Shown: positions 38,315 to 49,294 of the stretch, piece by piece
Layout of the letters: each line of letters starts with the position of its first letter
How positions within the stretch are numbered: the stretch's first letter is position 1
From: Eucalyptus grandis
Taxonomy: Eukaryota; Streptophyta; Magnoliopsida; Myrtales; Myrtaceae
DNA length: 64,000 nt
Direction of reading: 5' to 3'
Assembly: GCF_016545825.1 (NCBI RefSeq)
Contig: NC_052619.1
Span: forward strand, 48,811,090 to 48,875,089
Notes under the pieces: generated by a model
Told to the model about the DNA's origin: nothing
The model's database searches: none
What the model saw: only the letters and a program-made list of their open reading frames with translations
Program-made: the position numbers and the translations under genes

Positions 38315-41300
38315 ATGGCCGGGGGAGGACTCGCCGTCGCCTCGGCGGGGGGCCAGCAGTTCGAGGCCAAGATCACCCCGATCGTCGTGATCTCGTGCAT
38401 AATGGCGGCCACCGGCGGCCTCATGTTCGGCTACGACGTCGGCGTCTCCGGTAAGGACGGACGCGATTTCTTCCTCCATTCCTCATATTCTCACGGCGTG
38501 TCTGTTTCTCTGCGTCGTCGTCGTCGTCGTCGTTCGAATGGTGCGTCCTGCATGAGCACGGCGGGGCTTAGAGTTTCTGTTCGCCGAGTCGGTTGCAACG
38601 CCTTCGGGCTCGAAATTCTAGCTCCTTTGATCTATCCGATGCGTCTCCTTCGTCTTTTGTGGAGTATAGATTAGGGTATTTTGTTTGATTCAGTTAGAGA
38701 TTGAAGCATCTTAAACTCGAGAGTCCGTAGGACAGAGTGCTTTGCGAGCCGATGAGTAGTCTATTCGATATGCTAAGAAAGTGACGAGAGAGAATATATT
38801 TTTTTATTCCATTAAAAAATGTTTTTTCTGCATGACGACGTCAACTACACGTGTTTGCATAAAGAAAAAAGGAGCAATTGCGATTTGACTACAAGCTTTG
38901 ACTATAGGGGTAGCTTGTAGGATCCGTCGTAATCTGCCTTTCAGCTCTACGATTGCTTGTGTAAGCTTCAATTTGGTTGGTTGGTAATGGGGACCGGTCA
39001 TCCCATGAAGTTGATGTGGGAAAAAACTTCCTATGTATGCTAAAGCGCAAAAAAGGAGAGAAGTTATAATGAAAGCTCTCGAAACCTCTGCATTTTTGGA
39101 AGGCAATTGCGATTTCGTGGACCACTTTGAAGAAAAGAGGGGGCCTTCGAACGAAATGTGCAGTTGACATGCTTGTATTGAGCAATTTCATGGTGAACCC
39201 TACCAGAGCAGAAACTAGAGGTGATTGCATAGATAATGAGAACAGAAACGGAGCAATAGTTTTGTGATAGGACACGCATTTCTTTTGAAATTTAACAACT
39301 TAGCTTGAGTTAGGCATACCTAAGAATAGTTGTTCTTAGTCCATGGACTCCAGGCATAGAGTAAACTGAAATTATTAATTGTTCATTTATGGCATGGTGA
39401 AATCTGATTACACGTGTCGAAGGAACTGACTAAGATTGCTTCATCTTTAATTTTTCAAACAGGGGGCGTAACATCAATGCCGGATTTCTTGAAAAAGTTT
39501 TTCCCAGTTGTTTACCGGAAGTCTACCGAAACTGGGATTGAGAGCAATTACTGCCAATACGATAATCAAGGCCTTCAACTGTTCACATCATCACTCTATC
39601 TAGCTGGGCTGATAGCAACTTTCGCTGCATCATACACCACCAGGAGGCTTGGCAGGAAGTTAACCATGCTCATCGCTGGGTTTTTCTTCATTGTTGGGGT
39701 TGTGCTCAACACTGCAGCTGAAGACCTTGCCATGCTCATCATTGGAAGGATATTACTAGGTTGTGGCGTTGGTTTTGCTAATCAGGTTAGTTCATGTTTA
39801 TTGTTCTGAGTTTCGCGTGTGTTGTTTAGGACATTGTTTTCCCCTTAAATCGAGAGTTGGTCTGTGAAATCTGTGGAAGTTGTAAAAGAGATCAAGTGAA
39901 AATTTCAGTGAGGTATGCGGTAGATCAAAATAGGATGAAGCATTTTTAATAAAAAGGAATGTGAAGATCTTGACGATGCAGAACACTTCTGGGGACTTAT
40001 TTCTGTCCTTTGCATCAGTAATAGCATAAAAGCTGAATTGTCAATAAAAATTAAAGCTTCATTTAGGTGCAGTGTATCACATAAATTAAACTTCCTAAAT
40101 TTTTTTACTGTATAGTCTTCATGCAAATACTTTGAGATATTGCCAGCATATTCAACAGCTATGTAAAAGTACGGAGATCGTTTATCTAAGTTATAAATCC
40201 GTGATAAACTGAAAATAATTGTCATATATTGGTTTTTGTCTCCTACTTCTTATATTTGTGGCTATTCTCATCGTTCAAACTAGTCTAATGGAAGATTATA
40301 TGATGGTGATTGTCCGCTTGGAATTATCTGGGAGAAGTCTTCACTGCCCCATTTCTTTGAATCTTCCACCTCACTTTTCGAATAAGTTTGCTTTTCAAAG
40401 TTCCTCTCTACCTGAAATAGATGCTGTGAGTCTTTTTTTAAATTCATTTGGACTCTGAGGTCAAACTTGCAATTGTCATTTAGAAGACTTGTAGGCTATA
40501 GCTTTCGTGGTCAAATTCAACATCTGGAGAGATGTCATCCCCTATGTATTACTGGGTGCTTTATCTGTATTTGCGTACCTCATTAGAAGTTTGATTCACA
40601 ATTGAAAATGCAGGTTTTAGCAATTTGTTCAGAGTCATCTTGCATGTTGATGTTGGTTAAATATGAAATTATGAAAAGAATGCCTGCCTAAATATTGCCC
40701 ACTGCATCACGTGGCAACTGACAAAGCCTTTTCTCTCATATTTCATCGTAAGTCTTATGTCCAAGCCACTCGGGAAAAAAGAACAGAAGTCATACGTTAC
40801 TCATTGGTCACGTCATCTGTTTTAGAATAAACTTAAAACTTCATGTAACTTTAAAAAGGTACACGTTTAGTGGTTTTGATTTTTATAATCACTTTATTTC
40901 AACGGCTAACGAGCATGTTGTGATGTCCTGTTGAATGCATTTTTGGTCATTCATCGTCTCAGAGATTAACCGCAAAATATATGCAGGCAGTACCAGTTTT
41001 CCTTTCAGAAATAGCACCAACAAGAATACGTGGAGGACTTAACATACTCTTCCAGCTTAACGTTACCATTGGCATCCTTTTTGCCAACCTTGTCAACTAC
41101 CGCACAGCCAAGTAAGTTCACTGCTTTCATTGGCTCATTTTCTTTTTCTGTAGTTTCATCTCAATTAAGGTTTATTAATCTAGCAACAATCCATGATTAT
41201 CATACGAAGGAACATTTAGATTTTGGAACACTTACAATTGAGGTCAATGATAAGCATTTTGAAAGGTTTGTAAGCACAGCACCCTACAAAAAACAGAAAG

Positions 41301-43187
41301 AAGCATGTGTCCTAAAAGAGGCATAGCCGGACTACTATTTCTGCAATGAGTCGAAAGAATGAGAATGCCTCCTGAAAATGGAGCCATAATCATAACTTGT
41401 TGGCAAAGATTGTCTGAACTGTTTCATGAAACAAATAAATGACGATGCATGCCTGGTTCCGCCGAATTGCCTTTGATAAAATCACTTGGCTCATGAACTG
41501 CTTTTCTCAACAAATAGCAAACATCAGTCTATATGACCGAAGTATACTTTTTATTCTACTTCTTTAAGTAGTGCGACTTAACTGCTGCCTTTGCAATAAT
41601 AGGATCGAAGCAGGGTGGGGCTGGAGGTTATCATTGGGATTGGCCGGCATTCCTGCAGGTCTCCTAACTGTGGGAGCTATTTTTGTGTTAGACACTCCTA
41701 ACAGTCTCATTGAGCGTGGTCACATTGAAGAAGGAAAAGCTGTGCTCAGAAGGATAAGGGGAACTGACAACATCGAACCGGAGTTCCAGGAGCTTCTGGA
41801 GGCAAGTCGCATTGCTAAAGAAGTGAAGCATCCTTTCAGAAATCTCATGATGAGGAAGAATCGGCCTCAGTTGGTCATTGCAGTGGCCATGCAGGTCAGT
41901 GTTGTTTCTGGCACCAATCATCAAATCTCACCCTTCATTTCTCATCTCGTGAAACCTTTCTTGTTAAATATGTTCGTCTACCAGAATGTTCTTCTTGTCA
42001 GCTGAAAATGCCAGATTATATTCGTCAACTTTGAGTTGTCTGAATTATTGAATGGTCAGCCTCAGACGCTTCAAATGCAGAGATAATCGTTCTAAAGGAA
42101 ATAAGAGCGCTACCTAGTAGACAAACCATATATTCATAGTCTATAGGTTTGTTACATGGTTTGTTATTTCATATTCAATCGCAATGTATCATAGAACAGA
42201 TTTAAAAAGATCATTTGAAATTGCACAATCGTAGGGTCAGGTTACTGTTGCGCATGGTATTGAGTTTTCTCTTTCTCTAGGGAAGGTAGGAACTGTTTTC
42301 CTCTGGCCCCAGAAGAAAATGTTACATCTGGCTTTTGGATTAAATCAACCAAACGTGCTCAGTTTATGGAACTTTTGAGTGTATTTGGCTACTGTTTTTG
42401 CTCTTCTAGATTTTAGCTTCAAGTTTATTCGTTTTAGTTAGACTCACATTTGTCAGCTATATTTATGTGAAAACAGGTCTTCCAGCAATTTACTGGCATC
42501 AATGCCATCATGTTTTACGCGCCAGTTCTCTTCAAAACCGTTGGATTTGGTGATGATGCATCTCTTTACTCTGCTGTCATCATTGGGGCTGTTAATGTTG
42601 TCTCCACCTTGGTGTCCATTTACACGGTCGACAAGATCGGCCGGCGTGTTCTTTTACTGGAGGCCGGGGTCCAAATGTTCCTTTCCCAAGTTATAATAGC
42701 AATTGTACTTGGCCTGAAGGTCAAGGACCACTCAGAGGACCTTGGCCACGGCTACTCGATCTTCGTGGTCATTATGGTGTGCACGTTTGTGTCTAGCTTT
42801 GCATGGTCTTGGGGACCTCTTGGGTGGCTGATCCCCAGTGAGACGTTTCCGCTAGAGACTCGCTCAGCCGGCCAGAGTGTGACCGTCTGCACCAACTTTC
42901 TCTTCACCTTTGTGATTGGCCAGGCATTCCTCTCCATGCTGTGCCAATTCAAGTATGGCATCTTCCTGTTCTTCTCTGGTTGGGTCCTTATCATGTCCAT
43001 CTTCACCCTGTTTCTTATTCCCGAGACCAAGAACATCCCGATTGAAGAGATGACCGAGAGGGTGTGGAAGCAGCATTGGTACTGGAAACGGTATATGGAC
43101 GACGACCACCACGATGCCGAGGCTGCTGTTTGGAACAAGGTCAGGCCTGCCGATGGCAATGGGTCTGATCCTGCATCTCAGTTGTAA
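38315..43187 (+). CDS. STP13: Sugar transport protein 13-like (hexose/H+ symporter), complete
   Basis: STP proteins are 12-helix MFS carriers in the plasma membrane that import hexoses with protons; the closest family type I recognise is STP13. Five exons: 38315-38450, 39463-39785, 40987-41111, 41603-41894, 42477-43187; all phases agree and give 528 residues (Arabidopsis STP13: 526, from memory). Start [20 protein letters not shown]. Motifs: proton-site Asp in [11 protein letters not shown] (D41), the lid cysteine in [77 protein letters not shown]. Sugar- and proton-site residues are all canonical. The ATG lies 142 bp downstream of a good TATA box. No break was seen. Confidence 0.95.
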
Positions 43188-44557
43188 TTGATTCAAGATG
43201 AATGGCTTTCGGGATTCAGATATACAATAATTTCATACCTTAGACAAACATTGGATACAGAATTTACACTAGAACACAAAGAACAGCTACTATTCAACAG
43301 ACCAAGAATTATTTCGATACTGTCATTATAGGTAGAGTACTGATTAATCCAGATATATAGTCTCCTCGTGTGATTTGTGGCGCGCGCTGCCATGTAAATT
43401 GATACTGCAGGATATTTCCTTTGCAGAGAAGAGTGTGTTTTTGAAATCTTTTGCCTTATCTTCTTCACTTGACAGATACTTACATTTGCGAAATCCAGTT
43501 GCAGTAACATCGTTGTAAGATAAGAACAGGACATCTCATCAAAATGATGAGAATTGCACGCTCTAATTGAGAAAAAGACATTCATTATGTCGTCATTACG
43601 TTACGAGGAGAGATCGAATTTATCTGGTGAGCTGAAACTGTAGTCTACTTCTATAGATTTGATCCCCACAATATCTGGGGGCAAAAGTTGGCGTGTTAAG
43701 AGGTTGTGTAGAAAGCAAGGCGCCGGAATCTCTCTTTCTCCATACGCCAAGCAACATGTAGTCTTTTGACCCCATAAAGAGAATTAGTTGCCGTCTGATA
43801 CTTCTCTGATTCATTCTAATTTCTGCTAGTGTACCAAGTCAAGAGAACTTCCCGACTCTTAGGGGATCTCAAGCTTCTCTTAACCACTCATTTTTACATA
43901 TATTGAATAACAAATGCGTAAGATAATAATTCTATGTAATCTCTCACAAGGATGTTAGCATGAAAGGTACGCATTTATTCTATTCAACATCAACCTTGCT
44001 GAAGAAGATTCTGAGCCTTGAATGTATGCATCTCACCGCATATTATTATAAATATCCCTTGTGATTTATGTACTTTTGTCAACAATTTGTTTCCATAAAC
44101 ACTATGTGATGATATGGTTTTGCTTAATCCATCAAACGTCATAAATGTCTGGAGTTTTCTTCCATAGTCTTCTGTAGTCCCGTGACGACAAAGTTCGATC
44201 CCACCAAGACCCCCGAAAGCAGTCTTTCCTTGTAAGATTCTCAACCGAGCTTCCAGCACCTAGAGCGGCGACCTCCCTAAGGCAAAAGCTAAAATCGGAA
44301 CAAACGTCGGGTTCATGACAAGTTTATTTCACCTATTGTAAGTTCTATATCTGAACTAGAAATAAAACTAGACCTAATTAAAATTAGATGGGACGCGACA
44401 TTCGTCCATGGCGCAATGATTAATGCTATTGTCCTTTTGAATTGTGCAAGATCTTAAGACGGGTTAGTATTTTTCACGGGTGCATCTTAAAAGTCTTGAA
44501 TCGGTCATCAAGCATTATAGCCACGTTCATACTTGCCAAGGTGGCTTTATAATTAGG
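43188..44557. other. 3' flank of the STP13-like gene and spacer
   Basis: The first few hundred bases are probably 3' UTR. After that no gene recognised. Confidence 0.45.
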
Positions 44558-44775
44558 GTCAATACCATTAAAAATTCTAAATTAATATACTTTTTATAAA
44601 TTTACTTCAAATTATTTTTTTTGATAAAAAAAATCAAATTGGTATATTTATGACAAATTTACCTCTATTAATTTTTTAATCACAAAAATCTTAAATTGAA
44701 ATATTTGCGACAAATTTAAACCCCCTTTAATTTTTGTTAAATGAGACTAATACCACAAAAAACCATAAATCGAAG
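44558..44775. repeat. Diverged tandem repeat, period roughly 65-70 bp
   Basis: A phrase of the form '...aaaatctAAATTGgtATATTTaTGACAAATTTAc...' recurs about three times with drift. Probably the remnant of a tandemly organised transposon end. Confidence 0.5.
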
Positions 44776-45413
44776 GGTAAAACCTCAAAGCTATACATTT
44801 GTTAATTATTATATGTCATTCAATTCAGTAATTTAACAGTAAAATTTAATCGAAACTAATTGAGATGTGCAAACGAAATTGGTTAAAAAATGAATTAATC
44901 ACGAATTGCCAATCACGAGGAACTTTGAAACGATTCCAGAACATGACAATGCCATTCATCCAAAGCAGCAATAATCACGGGTTAAGTTTAAGATGGGTAA
45001 CATGTGACTATTGATTTTGGTACAAAAGAACGTTTTTGAAAAGAAAACATCATAATTAGTTCGAAATTTGAAAAACACGTCCGTTTGTCGAGCTATCGAG
45101 ACATCTTTGATGGTTAATAATGCCTGACAGACCTAGACAAACATGATATCTGCTCTCCAGCTCAGTAAAACTGCTCATTTTTATCCCGTCCCACTGTCTT
45201 CTTTTTATCATAGACCGATGCGCAAATGATTGTAGACACGACCAAGTGGCAACTGGTGCCTCCCTTCCTTGGACGGACAGAAAGAGAACCGAGGTGGGAA
45301 CTCGCCACTTGAGCTTTTTCATCAAACGTGGGGTCGCCTCAACCACTGTCCAAGACCCAGGTCACGACTCTCCCGTCCTTTTCTCAACACCTAAAACCGC
45401 GCACAGCACTGCC
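44776..45413. other. Spacer and upstream region of the phytocyanin gene
   Basis: AT-rich to about 45150, then more GC-rich towards the phytocyanin promoter. No separate gene recognised. Confidence 0.4.
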
Positions 45414-45444
<31 letters not shown>

Positions 45445-45529
45445 CGTGAGAGCCGCAATTCAGTTCTCTCCCGCACAAACTTCCAGCCTCCATTCGTCAG
45501 TCCTCTGTCTCTCCCTGATTCTTTAAATA
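45414..45529 (+). promoter_or_regulatory. Core promoter region of the phytocyanin gene
   Basis: A perfect CT run occupies 45414-45440. A TATA-like TTTAAATA lies at 45522-45529, about 75 bp before the ATG. Spacing suggests a transcript start near 45555. Confidence 0.5.
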
Positions 45530-45603
45530 TACTGCCCGAGTTCCCCCCCTCGAATCCCAAGAAAGGACAGTCCGGTCTGTGATCTGGTCCCGGAGAGACA
45601 GAG

Positions 45604-47666
45604 ATGGGCGCGTTAATGTTGATGATGATGATGATGATGGCGACGGCGATGGCGAAGCTGTGCGATGGAGCGGTGTACAAGGTCGGGGACACGGCGGGTT
45701 GGACCACCATCGGCAATGTCGACTACAAGCAGTGGTCTGCCACCAAGACCTTCCAGCTCGGTGATACCATCCGTGAGTTCGCTTCTATTTCCTTCCAGTT
45801 TCGTTATCGAAAAGAAACGAGCGAAATTTTTCATTCCGGGTTCTCGGTTAATTTACACCATAAATAGAGGCTCTTGATTCATATAGGCTTCTGGGTTTTA
45901 CAAGAACTGTGAAAATTTCAGATCTTTGTCTGGCAAATACAGCTCTCCCTCATGCTAGTCCAATACACCTAAGATTTTCTGAGCAAGCTTTGTCCCCTTT
46001 TGATTCGCTTTTCTCTCCCCCACCTCTTCTGTTCCGTGGGTACACGTTGATCTTCAAGACTGACAAATGGCCAACAGTTCTCGAATTCAGCAAAAACTCT
46101 CGGGATCTTTTAGAGCTCCTCTTACCAAATTGTCTTCGCGCTTGTCAGCCCAGTGTTTCGAATTTCATGTAGAACTTCATTGCTCACTCCCCGAACTGAC
46201 ATTCTTCGCAAGACTTTTAGCTTTGTTTGCCTTTTAACTAAGAAGAATAAAAGAACACAGACAGACGAGCGTGAGGGAAGTAGATGTTTCACAAAGCATT
46301 GGACAATGGCGACAAAGTAGGCTCCTGGGTGGGGGGAATAAGACCATCATGATGTCTCGATCCAGTGCTCCAACTTCGTTACAAAGACACCGCACTCACT
46401 CACGCACGCCTTGACCTTTCCGACATTACTTTACCTTTTGCCCAAAACAAAAGCAATTGTCCCATAACGCCATCTTAACATCATGGCGATTGGCTAAGCT
46501 TTTGCAAACTTGAAGGATTCGATAATGATGTTTTGTTAACTATGAGCAAACACAGATCTCGCGAATCACCTTATTCCATGGATGAGTATCTTGAGTTGCT
46601 TTTTTATGAGTTCATATAGTATTTATGTATATGTGATTTCTTTCCACCTATAAATTCAAGTTATTTGCAACACACGCTGAAATAATTACAGCCTCGCTCT
46701 CGTGGTTTTGGGGGTAGTTGTCGGTTGTGAGCTTTGCCATATTCACATTTAGTTGGTCATGATGATTGGAACGACATGCGCGGTGATTGTCCAAGTACTG
46801 TATCAAAAATGCTAAAAAGTTCGTTTTGAGTGAGATTGGACAACTAGTTTTGCAAGTATAGTCCTCACTCTATTTCTCTAAAAATCTCGAGAACGCGAGG
46901 GGATAATTGTTGGATCAAATTCGATGTGTTCTGACGGCTACTGAAAGTTTAAAGTACAAACTGATTTCTGTGAAAAATTTAAAATTTGGTAGTGTCTTGA
47001 TAAAATGATAACACGGAATTTGAGGAGGGGGCGTACCTTCAAGCAAAGCTTGGGGTATTAGGTGCAATTCCCTCATAGTTGAAGGGCCGAATTGCAATTT
47101 CTCTTAGAATGAAATATTCTAAAATAGGAGAACAGAATGATGCTATGGTTACTAGGACTGATTTTGAGAGGAGGGACGTCACCTATGCACACTACTTGTT
47201 CATAAAGTCTGCTCCTTTTGAGCTTCATGCATCTGCTTGGTTATATTTTTCTTTGCATTTATAAGAATGAGACACTCACTCCTAACATTGTGGGTTCTTT
47301 TGTGCACCAGTTTTTCAGTACAGTGCCCAATTTCACAACGTGATGCACGTCACACATGCCGAGTTCAGGGCGTGCAACACGACGTCTCCCAAGGCGACCT
47401 ACACGACCGGCAATGACTCGATCACCCTCACCAATCGCGGCCACCACTACTTCTTCTGTGGTGTCCCGGGTCATTGCCAAGCCGGTCAGAAGGTCGACAT
47501 CAACGTGCTTCGTAAACCCGTCAGTGCACAGACCCCTTCGCCTTCGGCTGTTCCTACTCCAGGCATCCAGGGGCCTTCTCCGAATAACGGCCATCTGCCT
47601 CGCGCTTTGAAGGGCTCTTTTGCCAAGCTCGGATTGCTCACGGTGGTTCTTGCGGTTTGCTGTTAA
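45604..47666 (+). CDS. Phytocyanin, stellacyanin/mavicyanin-like blue copper protein
   Basis: Phytocyanins are small secreted, often membrane-anchored type-1 copper proteins of the cell surface. Two exons, 45604-45772 and 47311-47666, with a phase-1 intron, give 174 residues. Order: signal peptide (about 1-17, including six consecutive Met); plastocyanin-like domain (VYKVGDTAGW... to about 123); Pro/Ser-rich linker; hydrophobic tail (FAKLGLLTVVLAVCC) fitting a GPI-anchor signal. Copper ligands are H65 (FHNV), C106 and H111 (CGVPGH), with Q116 as the axial ligand, which places it with stellacyanins and mavicyanin rather than Met-ligated uclacyanins. C78-C112 should form the domain disulfide. 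The start is the first ATG of a run; several downstream in-frame ATGs would also give a signal peptide. Biological role not predictable. Confidence 0.9.
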
Positions 47667-49294
47667 AGCTGTTATTGCTTCTGAGTCACCTTGTATTTTG
47701 GTATATACATTGAGCTCCAGCAGTCTTAAACTGAATCCGGCTAGAAATTTCCAGATTATACACAGATCCACTGTATAATTTTGTTATGTTCAGATTGCTT
47801 TCCTTTGTATTACACATCTCTTTTGTTTATGTCTGTTGTGCACCATAAGAACATGTCGTGTCAACCTTAGATCCAAACGAACTTCCCCGTTGAACTGACA
47901 AAACAAGTTTCCCACCAAGAAGAGAATTGATGACGACTTAAAGCAGTTATTCAGTATTATCTTATAGTCTTGTCCCGGTCAATCTTGTTCTAGGGCTTCC
48001 AAGGATATGTTGATCTAAGAACAATTATTGTTGAAATAGCTTGTTATCATGAAAAAAAAATTATTGTTGCACATTAAAAGTGGTATTGTTGGACATAAAA
48101 AGAAGTGATTGTTGACGTGAAGATAAGTGATGATTGATCATGCAAAACGGTGATGGTGAGGGTTAAGATGTTGGTTGATTGTTTGTAAATATCACAAAAT
48201 TATACAAAGTTTATCATGAATGTTCATAACAGTAACTTCTTTTTCATAATTCTCTCTTCTTCTCTTTTCTAACTAAAGTTTCATAACACATTCAAGGTGA
48301 AATTCCAAAAATAAAAAATAAAAAATATGTAATTATTGAACTCGTTTCTCTATGGTTTTGGTGTATAATTGAAGTTATATTTGTTTTAAACCTAGTAGCA
48401 ACAATAGTTGAAGCAAATAATATCTTAAGGATAGTGATTATCATTATGCATCAAAACATCAAAGATCTATAACTATTATTCTATTTTCATTAGCAAACAG
48501 ATTGTCCCAACAATCTTGAGGTATTATCTTGATGGAGATGGAGACAGTGGTTGCATCGAGTGCTTGCAATCTTGATAGATAAGTATTAATTTTATACAGA
48601 TATGGGAGAGGGACCCATACTCTATTCTCGCACATTACTGCAATTATCCGAGTTAAAGCTTTTCGTGGGAGGATGGCAAGGGTTACTTCAGCAATTCCTA
48701 TAGTGATGAATAAAAGCGCAACTAAAATTAGAGCAAGGCAAAACAATAAAAGAAAAATAAACTTTTGTTTATGTTTATATGCTTGAGTCACCTTCCTTGT
48801 TGCATACTAGATAATCTCATGTTGCAACACTATATTGAAATTCATATACAAGAACAATATGATATTATGTGATAATCTGGATAAAGGATAGTGATATATG
48901 CTTAGAAGCAAAAATAACTAAAGGCCCCGTGTGGGAACTGCTTTGCTTCAAAGCTCGTTAGGCAAATACAAATTTGGATAAAGGATAGTGATATATCTAT
49001 TCTAAATGTGATATCACTAACAAATAATAATTTTATGACAATGATCACTATCGCGCACCAAACCATCAAAGATTTATAACTATTGTTCTATCTTGATCAG
49101 TTATCAAATATGCCCCACAATTATTGCAGAAGACTAGGTTTAAGAGAAGCAAAGTTAACGGAGAAAGATTGATTAGAAGAATTCTTTGAATTGGCTGGAG
49201 TCCGTTTTTTGAAAATGTTAAATATTTGATGATACATCCCGACAAAAGTTTCTATAACTCTTATCAAAGAAGCAAAGTTTACCCTGACCATCCT
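47667..49294. other. Spacer with diverged direct repeats
   Basis: 3' flank of the phytocyanin, then AT-rich DNA. TGGATAAAGGATAGTGATAT appears near 48878 and again near 48975. A 'catcaaagatctataactattattctat' phrase near 48457 reappears in drifted form near 49066. This suggests an old local duplication or transposon pair. No gene recognised. Confidence 0.45.
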
